In this document: positions 35,859 through 46,870 of the stretch, one piece after another
Position numbering within the stretch: the first letter of the stretch is position 1
How the letters are laid out: every line of letters starts with the position of its first letter
DNA from: Saksenaea vasiformis B4078
Lineage: Eukaryota > Mucoromycota > Mucoromycetes > Mucorales > Saksenaeaceae
DNA length: 64,000 bases
Direction of reading: 5' to 3'
Assembly (NCBI GenBank): GCA_000697055.1
Contig: JNDT01002236.1
Location: 186,001 to 250,000 of the forward strand
Position numbers and translations under genes: made by a program
Notes under the pieces: model-generated
Database searches by the model: none
What the model was told of the DNA's origin: nothing
What the model saw: the letters and a program-made list of their open reading frames with translations, nothing else

Positions 35859-36149
35859 ACGATATATCTTGTACGTAAAAGTAACCGTCTTCCCCACTTT
35901 CCTGTTTATACTTAATATACATATATATCCCCTTGCAGTTATATTATTAAGGTTAATGGATGTAATGTATACATCCCGATCTTTGGGAGAACAACATCGT
36001 GTATTGTGATGACAAAAAGGTGTTGCACGGAGTGTGAAAGGGTCAAAGGGGACTGTGATTACATGATGCGATGCCATGGGAGTCACCGGCTGTCTATGCT
36101 TGACAAACAGCTTCGCATTCATTTGATAACTGGATAATCCTTGTTGTGG

Positions 36150-36393
36150 TCATGTTTTGTTATTTAAACCATGAAAAGATCTACAATTGCCATCCGTTGT
36201 TTTATTCATCATCTTCTGATGCTGCAGATCGTCCTCTGATCCTTTTCGCTCAGGGGAGCATAGGTATCTGCAAAATCATTGTTTGATGTAGGAGAGAACA
36301 GTCATATCATTGAACGTACACGCTTTTGATACGTGGTAACAACGAAAGGTCTGCTGCCAAAAAATAAATCTTATTTGTGGCCTGTGCTTCCAT
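36150..36393 (-). CDS. Possible 62-residue two-exon protein
   Basis: A frame from MEAQATNKIYFLAADLSLLP (36393) joins through a GTACGT..TTGCAG intron to YLCSPERKGSEDDLQHQK and a stop at 36150. The splice signals are good but the product is short and unrecognised. It would be divergent from ALG2, with about 100 bp between starts. Confidence 0.25.
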
Positions 36394-36493
36394 TATCAAA
36401 CAAATGCTGTATTTCAAAGCATTGCGCCGCTGGAAAATATGGCAAATTGTCCTTAAAACGTGTCATTTTTTCTTTTTCTTTTCAGAAACAATT

Positions 36494-38128
36494 ATGTCCA
36501 GCGAAGGACGACCTGCATTGAGGATTGCCTTTCTGCATCCCGATCTCGGCATAGGTGAGAATGAGAAACAACGATAGTCCTTGTTTAACAGAGGGAGTCA
36601 CGTTCAGGTGGTGCCGAACGACTTGTGGTAGATGCCGCGGTAGGTGCACAGGAGAAAGGCCACGAGGTTGTCATCTACACCAGTCACCATGATGCAAATC
36701 ATTGTTTTGAAGAGACTAGAGATGGTAATTCTGGTGTGTCTCCTGATGATTTACTTAGTGGGTCGGTTAGGCACGCTTCAGGTTCGCGTCCGGGGAAATA
36801 GCCTTCCTCGAAGCTTGTTTGGCTACGGTTATATTGTTTGCGCTATTATGCGTCAGCTGGTTCTTACGCTATGGTTGTTGTACTGGGAACGGGATTCCTA
36901 CGATATTTTGTTTGTTGATCAACTAAGTGCTTGCGTTCCACTCTTGAAATGGTTCAGCACAGCCCAACTGCTATTTTATTGCCATTTCCCGGATAAACTT
37001 CTCACACATCGCAATTCAACATTAAAACGTCTGTACCGAGCACCAATTGATAAGCTGGAAGAGTGGACAACAGGTTAGTAATAATCTCGTTATTTTTCTT
37101 TTTTTTTCTGAAGAGAGATTATAGGTGCTGCTGATACGGTAGTGGTCAATAGTAGATTCACGGCAGGCGTGTTTAGAAAATCGTTTCCGTCCATCCTGAA
37201 AACGCCACGCGTACTCTACCCTCCAATCAACCTTACTGCCTACGACCGGACGGTTGATATGAGTGACCCCACAGTTCAAATTCTTGAATCGTAAAATCAT
37301 TACAATCAACCACGCTGGAGGATAGTATGGACTGACTGTGCATCATTTTCAGGGCCAAAAAGAGAATTATTTCAATCAATCGTTTTGAACGGAAAAAGAA
37401 TGTTGAACTGGCGCTACGTGCATTTGCCGAACTGAAGCAAGGAGAATTGGTGCCACGTGAAGTATTTGAGGGTTACCAACTTGTTCTTGCAGGTACGTTA
37501 TGATGACATGAAAAGGGTTACTAAAGCAAAGGTAGGTGGATATGATCGCCGTGTGCAAGAGAACGTAGAGTACCTGAAGGAGCTAGACACCCTGGCAACA
37601 TCTACATTTGGTCTCAAGACGTTTACAATACCACCCTTGTCACTGGAGAAACCTCCAGAGGATGCTCAGGTGGTATTTTTATGCTCCTTTAATGATGCAC
37701 AGCGCACGTTTTTATTGCAGCATGCGGAGCTCATGCTATACACGCCAACAAACGAACACTTTGGCATCACTCCTGTAGAAGGCATGTATGCATCTGTTCC
37801 CGTCATTGCAACAAATACCGGTGGTCCTCTCGAATCGGTAAAGGACAAAGAAACTGGATTACTGCTGCCACCTGTGCCAGAAGTGTGGGCAGAGGGTGTT
37901 CGTGATTTTATGCTGCGTAAATATGACGGAAAAGCAATGGGGAGCCATGGCCGTGCTCATGTCCAAGTGAAGTTCTCCTTGGAGGCATTTTCATCTCAAC
38001 TGGAGGACATCTTGGAAGAGTTAGTGAGCGGTGGACGATCAACTAGTTACCGTCACGATAACGTAGAATATTTAATGCGTCTTGTCGTCGCTGTGTCCTT
38101 CTTCTATATATGGTACAAATACCTATAG
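36494..38128 (+). CDS. ALG2: Alpha-1,3/1,6-mannosyltransferase ALG2
   Basis: Multi-exon GT4-family glycosyltransferase. It starts [20 protein letters not shown], and across the first intron [11 protein letters not shown]. Further landmarks are [87 protein letters not shown] (the EX7E-type donor site) and [10 protein letters not shown]. The C-terminus has a hydrophobic segment ([17 protein letters not shown]). ALG2 adds the second and third mannose to dolichol-linked Man1GlcNAc2 on the cytosolic ER face. Frame changes at the 5' end and at 37490-37535 are introns of 40-80 nt. Confidence 0.95.
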
Positions 38129-38945
38129 CGTGAATAAAATATGCCGCAAACAGAATGAAAGTTCACGCTGCTTCAACAAGTTGCGATGGGGAGCTATCAC
38201 ATTTGGATGCACCTGTCCCCCTAGCTGGCGCAAGATTTATTTGGCTAGCATATAGGTTCCATTAGCATCCATGTAATAATTATACTTCGATGTGGGTTTG
38301 TTTCCGGAAAGTGACTCCGCTACAATGCAGGACCGCCTTTGTACCCTGAGTATGAGTAGGACTAGAAGCAACGGCATTGGATTGAGAGCTTATGGATGAT
38401 GACAGGATTGTTTCGACCATGATTTGGCTGGCTTCAGTGAACTCAATACATAGCTTTGCCTTAACTCCTTCGTTCGTCGTGTTACGTACATTATTCTACT
38501 TAGGGAAGCTTGTGTCGCTAAAGAACGAAATGACATGAATTAATGTTGTCCTTGCGTTTTACCGTTCTTGAATTTGCTTTGTTTTCAACAACCGCCTTGG
38601 ATAAACACGTAACGCAAATGTGGGACGCTATATGGCTGACTGTAATGGCAAGTCGTTGAATTTCTGCTAGAAACGATAAATTTAAGTAGTGGATGCTGAA
38701 CATTCCTTTCTCTCAGTATGCATCTCGAAACGTTAAAGTGTGTCTAGATGGTCTCACGAGATGGCTTGCATGCAGAAACAGAAAATAGTGCCATAATATC
38801 AAATATCTTATTCTGTCGTTTGCATTGGCGTGCACAGCATACATTGTACCTGTAACTCCATAATCTGCGTCTTAATCAGTCTTTTGTGTCTTTTCAAGGA
38901 ATAGTTTAATTCTCTTGTCTTCACCTGGTGCGACGTTGAATAAAA
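38129..38945. other. Spacer after ALG2
   Basis: No convincing gene. Unlike the left half it has few microsatellites or long T runs. Confidence 0.35.
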
Positions 38946-40536
38946 ATGTCGCCCAACGAACTATATACGCGTGCTTTTTTGCTTTTCAATGATTGTAAGT
39001 TTGGCAACAACGTCCTCAATCATACATTATGGGGACGGGCAACTGCAATGAATATGCTGGATAAAATAACAATTTGCTCTTCTCAGATCACTTAGCACTT
39101 GCTTTTTCATTGATGCCGTCGACAACTTGGCGCATGGTAATGAGCACCTGACAAATATGGTGTATCCTTGTTAGCTGCCACGACTTCGCGTACAGTCTAA
39201 GGTAGCAATGGTAAGTACCATCAGTGTCAATTTATTATAATTGACGTTGCGGATCTGTAGCAGAAAGTCAGATTCCTGCAGGGCTAAGACAGTCATATGG
39301 TAAAAACTTGTATGACTAGAGCAATTATAACGTTAAGTAGATATATTCGATTCTAGCAACTTCAGCCAGGACATCTCTTTGAACGGCGGTGCAATTATAT
39401 CAAGCGATGGATCCAGTACGAGTATGTAACTTTTCGAGTTGCCTTTTCTTTTTTGGCATCTACTTATAATTTATTGAATAGCACCCCTAAAATTGTACCC
39501 AGTCTTCAGGGCTCTGCACCTGCCAGTATAAGCGCACTATAAGTATGGCGCGGTATGATACTACAGTAACTGATATTTTCTTCTTGAAGTAGCCGTTGAC
39601 GATTTAAGTCGAATTGTCGGATATGCAAAGGGTTAAGCAAGGCGTTGAAAGGAACTGTTGTCTTTTGAATACGTTCCCGACCTATGAAGAAGCGGCTGAA
39701 TATGCCCTGAGCTTGCAAAAATATACATGGCATAGATGAAGATGAAGTTCGTTACGCAATATGGAATAAACTTATAGATTTGGTGAATCTAGATTTCTAT
39801 GATTGTATCTCAAGTATAATTGTTAGCTAACATGACGCCGTAGCACCTAAGAGTGACAAGTGAAAGAAGAATGTCGCTTCGCCAAACTGTCCTCCAATGG
39901 ATAAAAACGTATGAGTTTCCCATTGAAGACGTCTCGCATATCTTTTGCGTCATCGCAGGCAAGTATCGTACCGAGAATGCAAATTTTAGCGATTGAATTA
40001 ATGCATCATATTTAGGATTGCTCGCGAGTCATACAGTAGCAATGGAAGCTGTTCTTCAGTGGCTGTATAGCCAACTGCATTGAGTTCACTCTCTTCAATC
40101 AAAATGGTGGCTCGCCTCTGCTGTCCCCTGCCACAGAAGCTACCTCACGCCAAACAATCTGCCTTGTCGTGATGATGGTAAGATAACTGTATTTTATAAG
40201 CAGATCCTAACTGGATTTGATATTTTCAGATGTTCTACAGATCAGCAAAGCTTACGAACGATGAATCGGCAAGTACGGCAGCTCGCGGGAGCCAGTTTGG
40301 TCAGTCTTCCTCTTGGGTACGCCTGTATGTTGCTCTCTTGCATGGATCAATGTCGAGCTCGTTCGCGTGGGATGAGATTGAGAAGATCATTACGAACTCC
40401 GTGGCAGACAGGACTGATGGTAACACCGGTTGGACACCACAAATGCTATTGTATGGAAATACCGATTATCGTATTTCGACATATATCAATCAACACAGCT
40501 TATATATCTTTCTACTGGCTTCTCTACAATAATTAA
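38946..40536 (+). pseudogene. Possible intron-rich or decaying gene
   Basis: A series of short protein-like frames, many bounded by GT and AG, runs along the plus strand. They include MSPNELYTRAFLLFND (38946), HLALAFSLMPSTTWRM, LQPGHLFERRCNYIKRWIQY, YEEAAEYALSLQKYTW, DEDEVRYAIWNKLIDLVNLD, MSLRQTVLQWIKTYEF (39871) and a final longer frame from 40230 with SSSFAWDEIEKIITNSVADR. I could not splice all of them into one open frame and recognise no domain. It is either a real gene with tiny exons or a relic. Confidence 0.25.
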
Positions 40537-40821
40537 AATAACAGTGATCAGCGGTGCATGTGTGATAAGGAATTCTGTTAAGATAAATTAACTGTCATGT
40601 TTCCTTAGGATGATGGCAGAACTGGTTGTTATTCTGATCTGATCGCTATGACTGCATATCCATGCACCCTAATCTTGATGTCAAGGTAATATAAAATACG
40701 ATGATCCCTGCATAGTTATGTACAGCAGTGTACAGTGATTCCATGCGGGAGATATGTTATGACAGATATTCCATATACCACAGGCAATATAGCCTTTCAG
40801 ACATGAAGAGCACAGTCACAT

Positions 40822-41180
40822 GTGGTATGTAGACGATCATAATATTCATCCTATTGAAATATGTTACATAACAGGAAGATCGAGATTGTATTTCCATTTA
40901 CAGTGAGGTTCTCTATATTGGAACACCGATTATGCCTCATCTCTAAATTATAGAAACATCGCCGAGGTCGTTAACAAGGTGGCACTGCTGCCGCAGTAAT
41001 TACCATCATGAACAGCTATCACCGAGAAGAACGTTTATTTAAATCTGAATTCTGAAAAGACTGAACAAATATAAATAAGCAGACAAATTGAATGAAATAA
41101 AGATATCCAACAGTCTCCAAGGATTTTATGCGTTTCCCCTTTGTTGAACTTACCCAAATACCACATCACATAAATACTGC
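40822..41180. repeat. LTR-like repeat, copy A
   Basis: Clearly homologous to 58,026-58,372 (copy B), with shared blocks such as TTCATCCTATTGAAAT, GATTATGCCTCATCTCTAAA, CTATCACCGAGAAGAACGTT and ACAAATTGAATGAAATAAAG. It has a TATAAATA box and a following AATAAA, as in LTR promoter and R regions. No internal retroelement genes are nearby, so it is probably a solo or fragmented LTR. Confidence 0.6.
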
Positions 41181-41217
41181 TATGTAGCAGCACTGATGCA
41201 TTGTAGATATAAAAGTT

Positions 41218-41282
41218 ATTAAGATTAACCAAGAAGGATAACTAAGAAGGCTAACCAAGGCTAACCGAGAAGGTTAACTGTC
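41218..41282. repeat. Degenerate AACCAAGGCT tandem repeat
   Basis: Imperfect repeats of AACCAAGGCTAACC-like units. A similar motif recurs at 41,810-41,850, bracketing the second LTR-like module. Confidence 0.5.
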
Positions 41283-41689
41283 ATATTTGACATATCATTA
41301 TCATTATACACACTTCATCCACTAAGTCTAAACGATCTTTATTTGAGTTTCTCATACCATCGGCACTTCATCCACAGATAAACCTGATCTATTCAGACAT
41401 CTAACAACGGATAGCTACAATCTGAAGATAATAGGATTCTGTCATGATCTTAAGGTACCCTCCGACATCTCCTATCTTTTGATTAGTGCGACAAGACAAT
41501 TACGATGATTACGATCTTAGCATAGACACAGTGATTAGCCAGACGTCTCTGTCCCTGAACAATGGGATTGTTATTCAGATTCAGCTAGATGACAGCTCCC
41601 CGACCTGACATTAATAAGCATGGATCATCATCGATCCATGATGATTACTCAGAGCTTACGCGTCCTCTGATTACCAAGATACTCAATAA

Positions 41690-41816
41690 GCATTGAACAG
41701 TATAAATAGTGCTGGTAGACATCTGTAATCATTATCTTTACTTCTGAATAAACCTCTACCAAGAGTCTGAAAGTATTTTCTTATTGTTTCCCCTCTTACT
41801 AATTTTTCACTAACCA
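41690..41816. repeat. LTR-like module related to copy B
   Basis: Contains TTCAATAAGCATT, GTATAAATAGTGCTG, GACATCTGTAATCAT, TTCTGAATAAA and CAAGAGTCTGAAAGTATTTTC. The same blocks occur at 57,990-58,040 and 58,370-58,475. TATAAATA and GAATAAA are about 45 bp apart. Confidence 0.55.
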
Positions 41817-42066
41817 AGGCTAATCAAGGCTAACCAAAGCTGATCAGTTCTCCACCTAGTTCTTCGTGATGCGTCAATAATTCCTTATATTCTCTATTGT
41901 GCGCGATGGAAAATAAATGTAAAGAATGATCATGTTACAGCTACAAACATAAAATTGTGCACACATATTCTTCTACATCAATACTGATAGATCCACTGCT
42001 TTCAATATTAAGTTCATCATCAATCACAGTTTGCTCCTGAAGCATGGTCATCATAACAGAAAGAAG

Positions 42067-42092
42067 GGGCATAATGAGAATCCCTAGTTCAA
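42067..42092 (+). repeat. Left terminal inverted repeat of the polymerase element
   Basis: 26 bp beginning GGGCATAATGAGAATCCC, matched exactly in inverse orientation at 46,845-46,870. Similarity stops abruptly on the inner side. Confidence 0.95.
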
Positions 42093-42211
42093 ACAACTAA
42101 CTAACAACGAGCCGTCTCTCACTCCATATTCGTTTTTTTTTCCGGTTCACCAAAATTGGCCCGACACAACGGCCTTCTTGCGTTATTTTCTCCTCGTATT
42201 TTTTGCAGGCA

Positions 42212-42667
42212 ATGACTTCGCTGGATGAGTTCGCGTTAGAAATGAATTTCAATCTGAACCGACCGAAAAATTCAGTGAAGCACAACGAAATAATGACTAA
42301 GCAATGTTGGCAATGCGGCGTTTCGAAGGATTTATGCGACTTCTACCCGAAACGCAAAGTTTGCAAGAAATGCTATCTCGAGAGGCGGCGGTCGCCTTCG
42401 CCTCAGACCGGTACGGGCGCGCCAGGAACTTCGGTTTCGGCTTCGACTCAGACCGGAAGAGCGTCAACGAGGCAATTGGAGGATGCGGACTTGCCGATCG
42501 TTGACGTCGAACCGAGCCCGGACGGACGCGTTAGCCACGAATTACGCCAGCACTTGCCCACAGCGTTTGCAGGTCTGGGAATGATGGCGGTCGGCGTGCT
42601 CACCGCGAACTTCCCACTGATCGGCGCCGGGTACTTAAGCATGCTATTCGGTTCCAGCCGTCGTTAG
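42212..42667 (+). CDS. Small zinc-motif protein with C-terminal hydrophobic segment
   Basis: About 151 residues; ATG at 42212, with an alternative at 42293 (MTKQCWQCG). The zinc-ribbon-like motif is CWQCGVSKDLCDFYPKRKVC followed by KKCYLE (C-x2-C, then C-x2-C). A disordered Ser/Thr/Gln-rich linker follows, and the C-terminus has hydrophobic stretches (AFAGLGMMAVGVLTANFPL, GAGYLSMLF), perhaps a membrane anchor. The related motif at the other end of the element (46,494-46,664) suggests a family belonging to this element. Function unknown. Confidence 0.65.
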   Translation: MTSLDEFALEMNFNLNRPKNSVKHNEIMTKQCWQCGVSKDLCDFYPKRKVCKKCYLERRRSPSPQTGTGAPGTSVSASTQTGRASTRQLEDADLPIVDVEPSPDGRVSHELRQHLPTAFAGLGMMAVGVLTANFPLIGAGYLSMLFGSSRR

Positions 42668-42886
42668 TCCTGGGAATTTTTAAAAGCGTCTCGGTATCGA
42701 TTTACGTCGTTGGTATCATTCACGCGCCACTAGGTGCCATGGAGTTATCTCTCCGTTCTCTCTCACCTTTCCTTTGGTATACACCCCCGTCAACGTCTTC
42801 TTTATCACTTTATCGGTCACGTTTAGGTCACCTTTCATCTTCCTTTGTCGACTGGTGTTTATTGTTGACGTCGTGAAGTGCTGCGG

Positions 42887-45396
42887 TTAGTTTACTAGTT
42901 CGATCAACTTACGGTACATTATCTCGTTTCGACGTTTAGTTACCCTTTCTTCGTACTCGGATTGCGTTTCCGTGTCCGACTTCTCAACGTCATGTGCGAT
43001 GTCTTTTAGCCTCGTAACCTTCGATTTAGCAACGTAACTTCCGTTTGTCTTCCTGTATCCGTACGTTTTACATCCAACGGAGACGGCTTCATCTATCTCA
43101 CACTCATGTTTGAGTTCGCCCAGATTGTTTCCTCGCCCAGGTCCCATGAAATAATCAGCTAAACCATCATGATCTTCGCTTCGACAGTCCGTTACGACAC
43201 TGGCAGTATCACAGTAGTACACGTTGTATCCCTTTGACCGAATACTTTGCAGAAGATCGTACATTAAGTCTCGGGCGTACGACGTAATCGCCGATGCGAT
43301 CGCTATATTTACGTTGTTTAGAAGTACATTCTTCGTCTCGTACGCTAGGAACAAGTTAACCTTGCGGATATACGAACAGTGACCTAGTAGCTCGGCCGCG
43401 ATCAGTTGGGATTCGCTTCTTTTCCCGTAACAACCTATAACTTGCCTATCGTACTTCTTAAACCCCCATGTCCCATAGAACGCGTTGACCGTAATCTTCC
43501 CAGCGTACTCTTTTCCTTTCTCTCCCTTTTCCTTCGCGTCTTCTTCACCTTGAACAGGACTTGAAAGATGTCAGCCGTTACGTAATCGAGTTCGCACGCA
43601 AATCCTCGTAATAGTTTAATCGAGTATCCCAGTTCTATCATTCGGATTATCGATGGCGAAAAGGCGGCATAATTTTCCATATTTGTCATCCTAGGCAATG
43701 TCCCGGCCCACGGATACTCCGACGTAAAATCGTAGAGCTGGAGCCTTTTCTTCACGATGCCTCTGAAGAATGCCTCGTTTCGACCGCCCATGTACCCCCT
43801 TTCAATGAATCGGTGGCATGGTTCGCTGAGAACGTAAATAGGCCACTTTTCGGGCTTGTAGTAACTGGAAAGGAATACTTGCTTTGAGTACGGCGAAGCC
43901 GATACTTGCGCCAATGGATCTGTCTTGAATTGGTCAAACGCCGTCCTTCGATATTCGTTCAACACATTGAACAGAATCTCGCAATCTTGTCGGTTATACT
44001 CGGCGTAGATTTCCTCGTTGACCCACGACTCCTTTGTCACGTTCAACACGTCAATGTTAGGTATTTTTCCGCCGAACCCCATGTCTTTAGCAATCTTATC
44101 TAAACTACCAGGTATTAACGAACAACTATCTCGGAATATAACGTATTTCTTCGAATCAAACCACACCTTTACGCTCAACCATTGCCCATTGAGATATGGT
44201 AACTCGATCGGATGAGTCCTATTCTGGTCACACAACTTCAACGCGGCTTCGAACAAAATATGCTGATCGTAATTCGATCCGTTATGAAACCACACGACTT
44301 CGTTAGGGTGAAAGTCCCTAACGTGTTCAAGGAACTCCTCCGAACATTTTTCCCCTTTGGTTTGGTAGAAATGGTCCTCACAAAGTTCACCCAACATGAT
44401 CGGTACGTGTCTGTGCGTTGACAGGTTGGACGTGTCCGGTTCTCGGTATGACTCGAAATCAGCGACGATCAGCTTGCTGTCGGGATCTTTTGGCTTGGTC
44501 GTTATGATTCGGGATAAGTGAGACTTCGTCGTCGACTTCATCATCATCTTTACTGTTCGTTCGGATAAGTGGGCCTCGTGCACTACCAGCCGAGCATGAT
44601 CCGCAGTTACGAAATAGACACAGTTGTTTATCGTAAAATCAGGGTCGAAGTTATCCACGTCGGCTCGATCGCATGCGACGAAATAGTCGTGAGGGGTGAA
44701 CCGTGTCATGTCGATCGGCGAGTTCGGAGGTTTGGTTTTCACAGCGTAAAGGATCTTTTGTTGTTGACTGTACCTGTCCGCGAACGACATCTCTATCCAC
44801 TCGTCAAGCCTCCCTTGTTTGTATGATAACCAAGCCGAGTATACGTTTACGACACACCTAGTCTTGGTATGCAGGAGGACAAACGCCCAGTATCCGCCGC
44901 CCAACTCCAACGATACACCTTCACCAGCCGAGGGTCGAACATGACCAGACACCGAATGGTGAGAATCCTTTCGCGTGATATGAGCCGATAACGCCGACAC
45001 AAACACGTTGAAATCCTCGTATTGTCCCATTATCGCCGCCAACTCAAATATCATTTGCGAGGGGGTTGCGTTGATAAAACGGTCTCCGTCCATAGCTATC
45101 GTATACATGTACGCGCGGTCAAGGGTTGTACAACTGTTCTGAGCCATTTCATCGAGCTGGACCAAGGTAACTAGGCTGTCTATGGCTATCTGCTGCTTCA
45201 TCACGAAAGCCGCTATATGGTCAATCCCACGGGAGCACTTGACCACTTCGTCACGTAGCTCGGTATCGGTTGACTGGGAAAGCTTATTTCCATCGGCTAG
45301 GTCTTTCCTGAACGCTTCCACGATGCTATCGATGCTAGCAACGGTGCGATGGCTAGTGTTATCATGCTCGTGACTCATTTTACCTGGATTGAACAT
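42887..45396 (-). pseudogene. Protein-primed family B DNA polymerase, broken
   Basis: Two overlapping frames (43,435-45,396 and 42,887 to about 43,530) together make about 835 residues, joined across a single-nucleotide shift near 43,525-43,560. An N-terminal extension of about 300 residues has no recognised domain. The exonuclease motifs are ADFESY (Exo I), WFHNGSNYDQH (Exo II) and EYNRQDCEIL (Exo III). The polymerase motifs are YMGGRNEAF, DFTSEYP (motif A), KITVNAFYG (motif B) and YCDTASVV (motif C), where the usual second Asp of DTD is Ala. TKTYGY-like thumb residues appear as GCKTYGYRKTNG. The family replicates linear DNA using a terminal-protein primer. The Asp-to-Ala change and the frameshift suggest this copy is inactive. 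Confidence 0.85.
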
Positions 45397-45448
45397 GGCA
45401 ACGAATGTTGCACTCGAATGTTTTGTAAAAACGCTTTGACATTTTCAG

Positions 45449-45980
45449 TTATTGGTCCATAACGGACAAAGACGTTTGACTGTCGGTGGCATACCGGTCA
45501 AACAACACGTATATCTCGGAACTAGGAGTGACTTCGGTAGGTGATAAGTGATCGGTGATACCGTCCTTAGGTGGAAGTGACATGACTACCGGGTGGACTA
45601 GTTGGATCTGTTTAATGCGGCACTTCACTTTCCACGTAAGATTAGTGTGTTGGTCCTGACTGGGTTCGCGGCTTGAACAGACCACCCCGAATTCGAGGAT
45701 AGGGATGCAGCGCATAGCGCTGGCCTTGTTCCGGAACACACACCGCAACTCGGCACCGAACACCCCACCACGATGATCTTATCGTCGATGGACACAATAC
45801 GACTTCATCGTCTTCGAGGGTTCTTTCGGTCGAAACAGTGACGTTATTGAAACTGTAGATTCTCCCGTCGTCTCCTTTGAATCTTCGTACCTTTTGCTTC
45901 GTCGTGTTACGCCAACGGTCGAAAGAAACATCGACTTGCTCGTGGTCGAAGTGGTACATTTCGTCTTCCTTCTGACTCAT
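45449..45980 (-). pseudogene. Unknown element-encoded ORF, one frameshift
   Basis: Starts MSQKEDEMYHFDHEQVDVSF (45,980) and continues with RFKGDDGRIYSFNNVTVSTE. At a GGGG run near 45,765-45,770 the protein-like frame changes to one with FGAELRCVFRNKASAMRCIP and IYVLFDRYATDSQTSLSVMD. Combined length is about 175 residues. No family recognised. Its place beside the polymerase suggests a replication or structural role, such as a terminal protein, but nothing in the sequence shows this. Confidence 0.45.
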
Positions 45981-46009
45981 CGTAACGTCGATGATATCCT
46001 CATCGTCCG

Positions 46010-46318
46010 TTAGTTCTTCGATCGTCGTTTTTCTTTTTTGAGCGTTTGGCTCGATTCAGGTACATCGGTCTCAGAGGGAGGTGGACGCGCGTTTAATAAC
46101 TCGATAGCCTTCCTAACTAGGTAGACCTCCACCGTGGCCGGACATCGCTCATATGCATCTGGCGATACGGGAATAAAACCATGAACTTTGTAGAATTCTT
46201 CCCACGCATCAGCAACGAGAAAATCCTGCACTTCGTTCGGGCAATCGTTGAAAGTTGGCTCATCAAACTCGATGAAAAGCCTAACAACAGGGTCTAGATC
46301 GGCATATATATTCTTCTC
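46010..46318 (-). CDS. Unknown element-encoded ORF
   Basis: Minus-strand frame open from a stop near 46,320 down to 46,010, with VRLFIEFDEPTFNDCPNEVQ, DFLVADAWEEFYKVHGFIPV and a basic end KKEKRRSKN. No ATG is visible at its 5' end, so the start may be lost, spliced or non-canonical. It ends just 30 bp before the start of the next ORF, and a shifted frame connects the two, so they may once have been one gene. Confidence 0.4.
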   Translation of the reverse strand, partial: EKNIYADLDPVVRLFIEFDEPTFNDCPNEVQDFLVADAWEEFYKVHGFIPVSPDAYERCPATVEVYLVRKAIELLNARPPPSETDVPESSQTLKKEKRRSKN

Positions 46319-46493
46319 CTTAGTTTCTGACTATCGAGAGAGGAACTCACTATTTGGAAATTCAATTTGGTGATGGGTCTATCGTGTCAGGAATTTTTGT
46401 ATTTTTAAATTAGTCGTGTTTTTTAAATGGTCATCGCCTTTAGCTGTGAGTTCATCTCTTCCAACATCACCCTCAATTCTTTCAACTCGCTCT

Positions 46494-46664
46494 TTACTTC
46501 GTTTCGAATATTGATAGCATTTCCAACATTTGAGACTCTCTTTTCTTTCTTAGTTCGTAGCAGCGTTTGTTGTGACATTTTCTGCACAACCGATGTCTGC
46601 CGTAAAATTCCGGCTCATCGATCGGACAATCGGGATTCTTACAAATTCTTTTCTCGTCTGTCAT
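46494..46664 (-). CDS. Small zinc-motif protein near the right terminus
   Basis: 56 residues from MTDEKRICKNPDCPIDEPEF through CRKCHNKRCYELRKKRE, with a C-x4-C..C-x2-C arrangement like that at the left end of the element (42,212-42,667). It points inward from the right inverted repeat. Short, but the paired arrangement supports it. Confidence 0.5.
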   Translation of the reverse strand: MTDEKRICKNPDCPIDEPEFYGRHRLCRKCHNKRCYELRKKRESQMLEMLSIFETK

Positions 46665-46844
46665 CGTGAGAATCCTTTTGATGTAATTAATTGATGTGAG
46701 ATTCAATTTTCCTTTTTTTTAAGCTGAATCGATAATCCAGAGTGAAATTCGGTAAAGGATGACGGCTGTGTCAGATATGAAATCGTCGAATGTCAAAAAA
46801 ACAACATCTCTTTAGCGAACGAGCGCGCACATCCAACGCAACTC

Positions 46845-46870
46845 TTGAACTAGGGATTCTCATTATGCCC
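46845..46870 (-). repeat. Right terminal inverted repeat of the polymerase element
   Basis: Exact inverted copy of 42,067-42,092. The sequence beyond it (from 46,871) is tnp2 coding sequence. Confidence 0.95.

Larger units (their letters stand above)
42067..46870. mobile_element. 4.8-kb inverted-repeat element encoding a protein-primed DNA polymerase
   Basis: Bounded by 26-bp inverted repeats (GGGCATAATGAGAATCCCTA and on to GTTCAA) at both ends. It encodes a family B protein-primed DNA polymerase, two or three uncharacterised ORFs on the minus strand, and a small Cys-rich zinc-motif ORF just inside each end, both pointing inward. Its base composition, rich in CGA, TCG and ACG, differs from the flanking DNA. 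It has no recognisable integrase, transposase, ATPase, protease or capsid gene, so it is not a typical Polinton/Maverick. It resembles an integrated linear plasmid or an unnamed class. No exact direct target duplication is visible. Confidence 0.85.

Noticed and set aside
42067..46870. Interpretation as a Polinton/Maverick or a virus integration
   Set aside because: The termini and polymerase would fit, but the unit is far too small and lacks integrase, ATPase, protease and capsid genes, so I left the class open.
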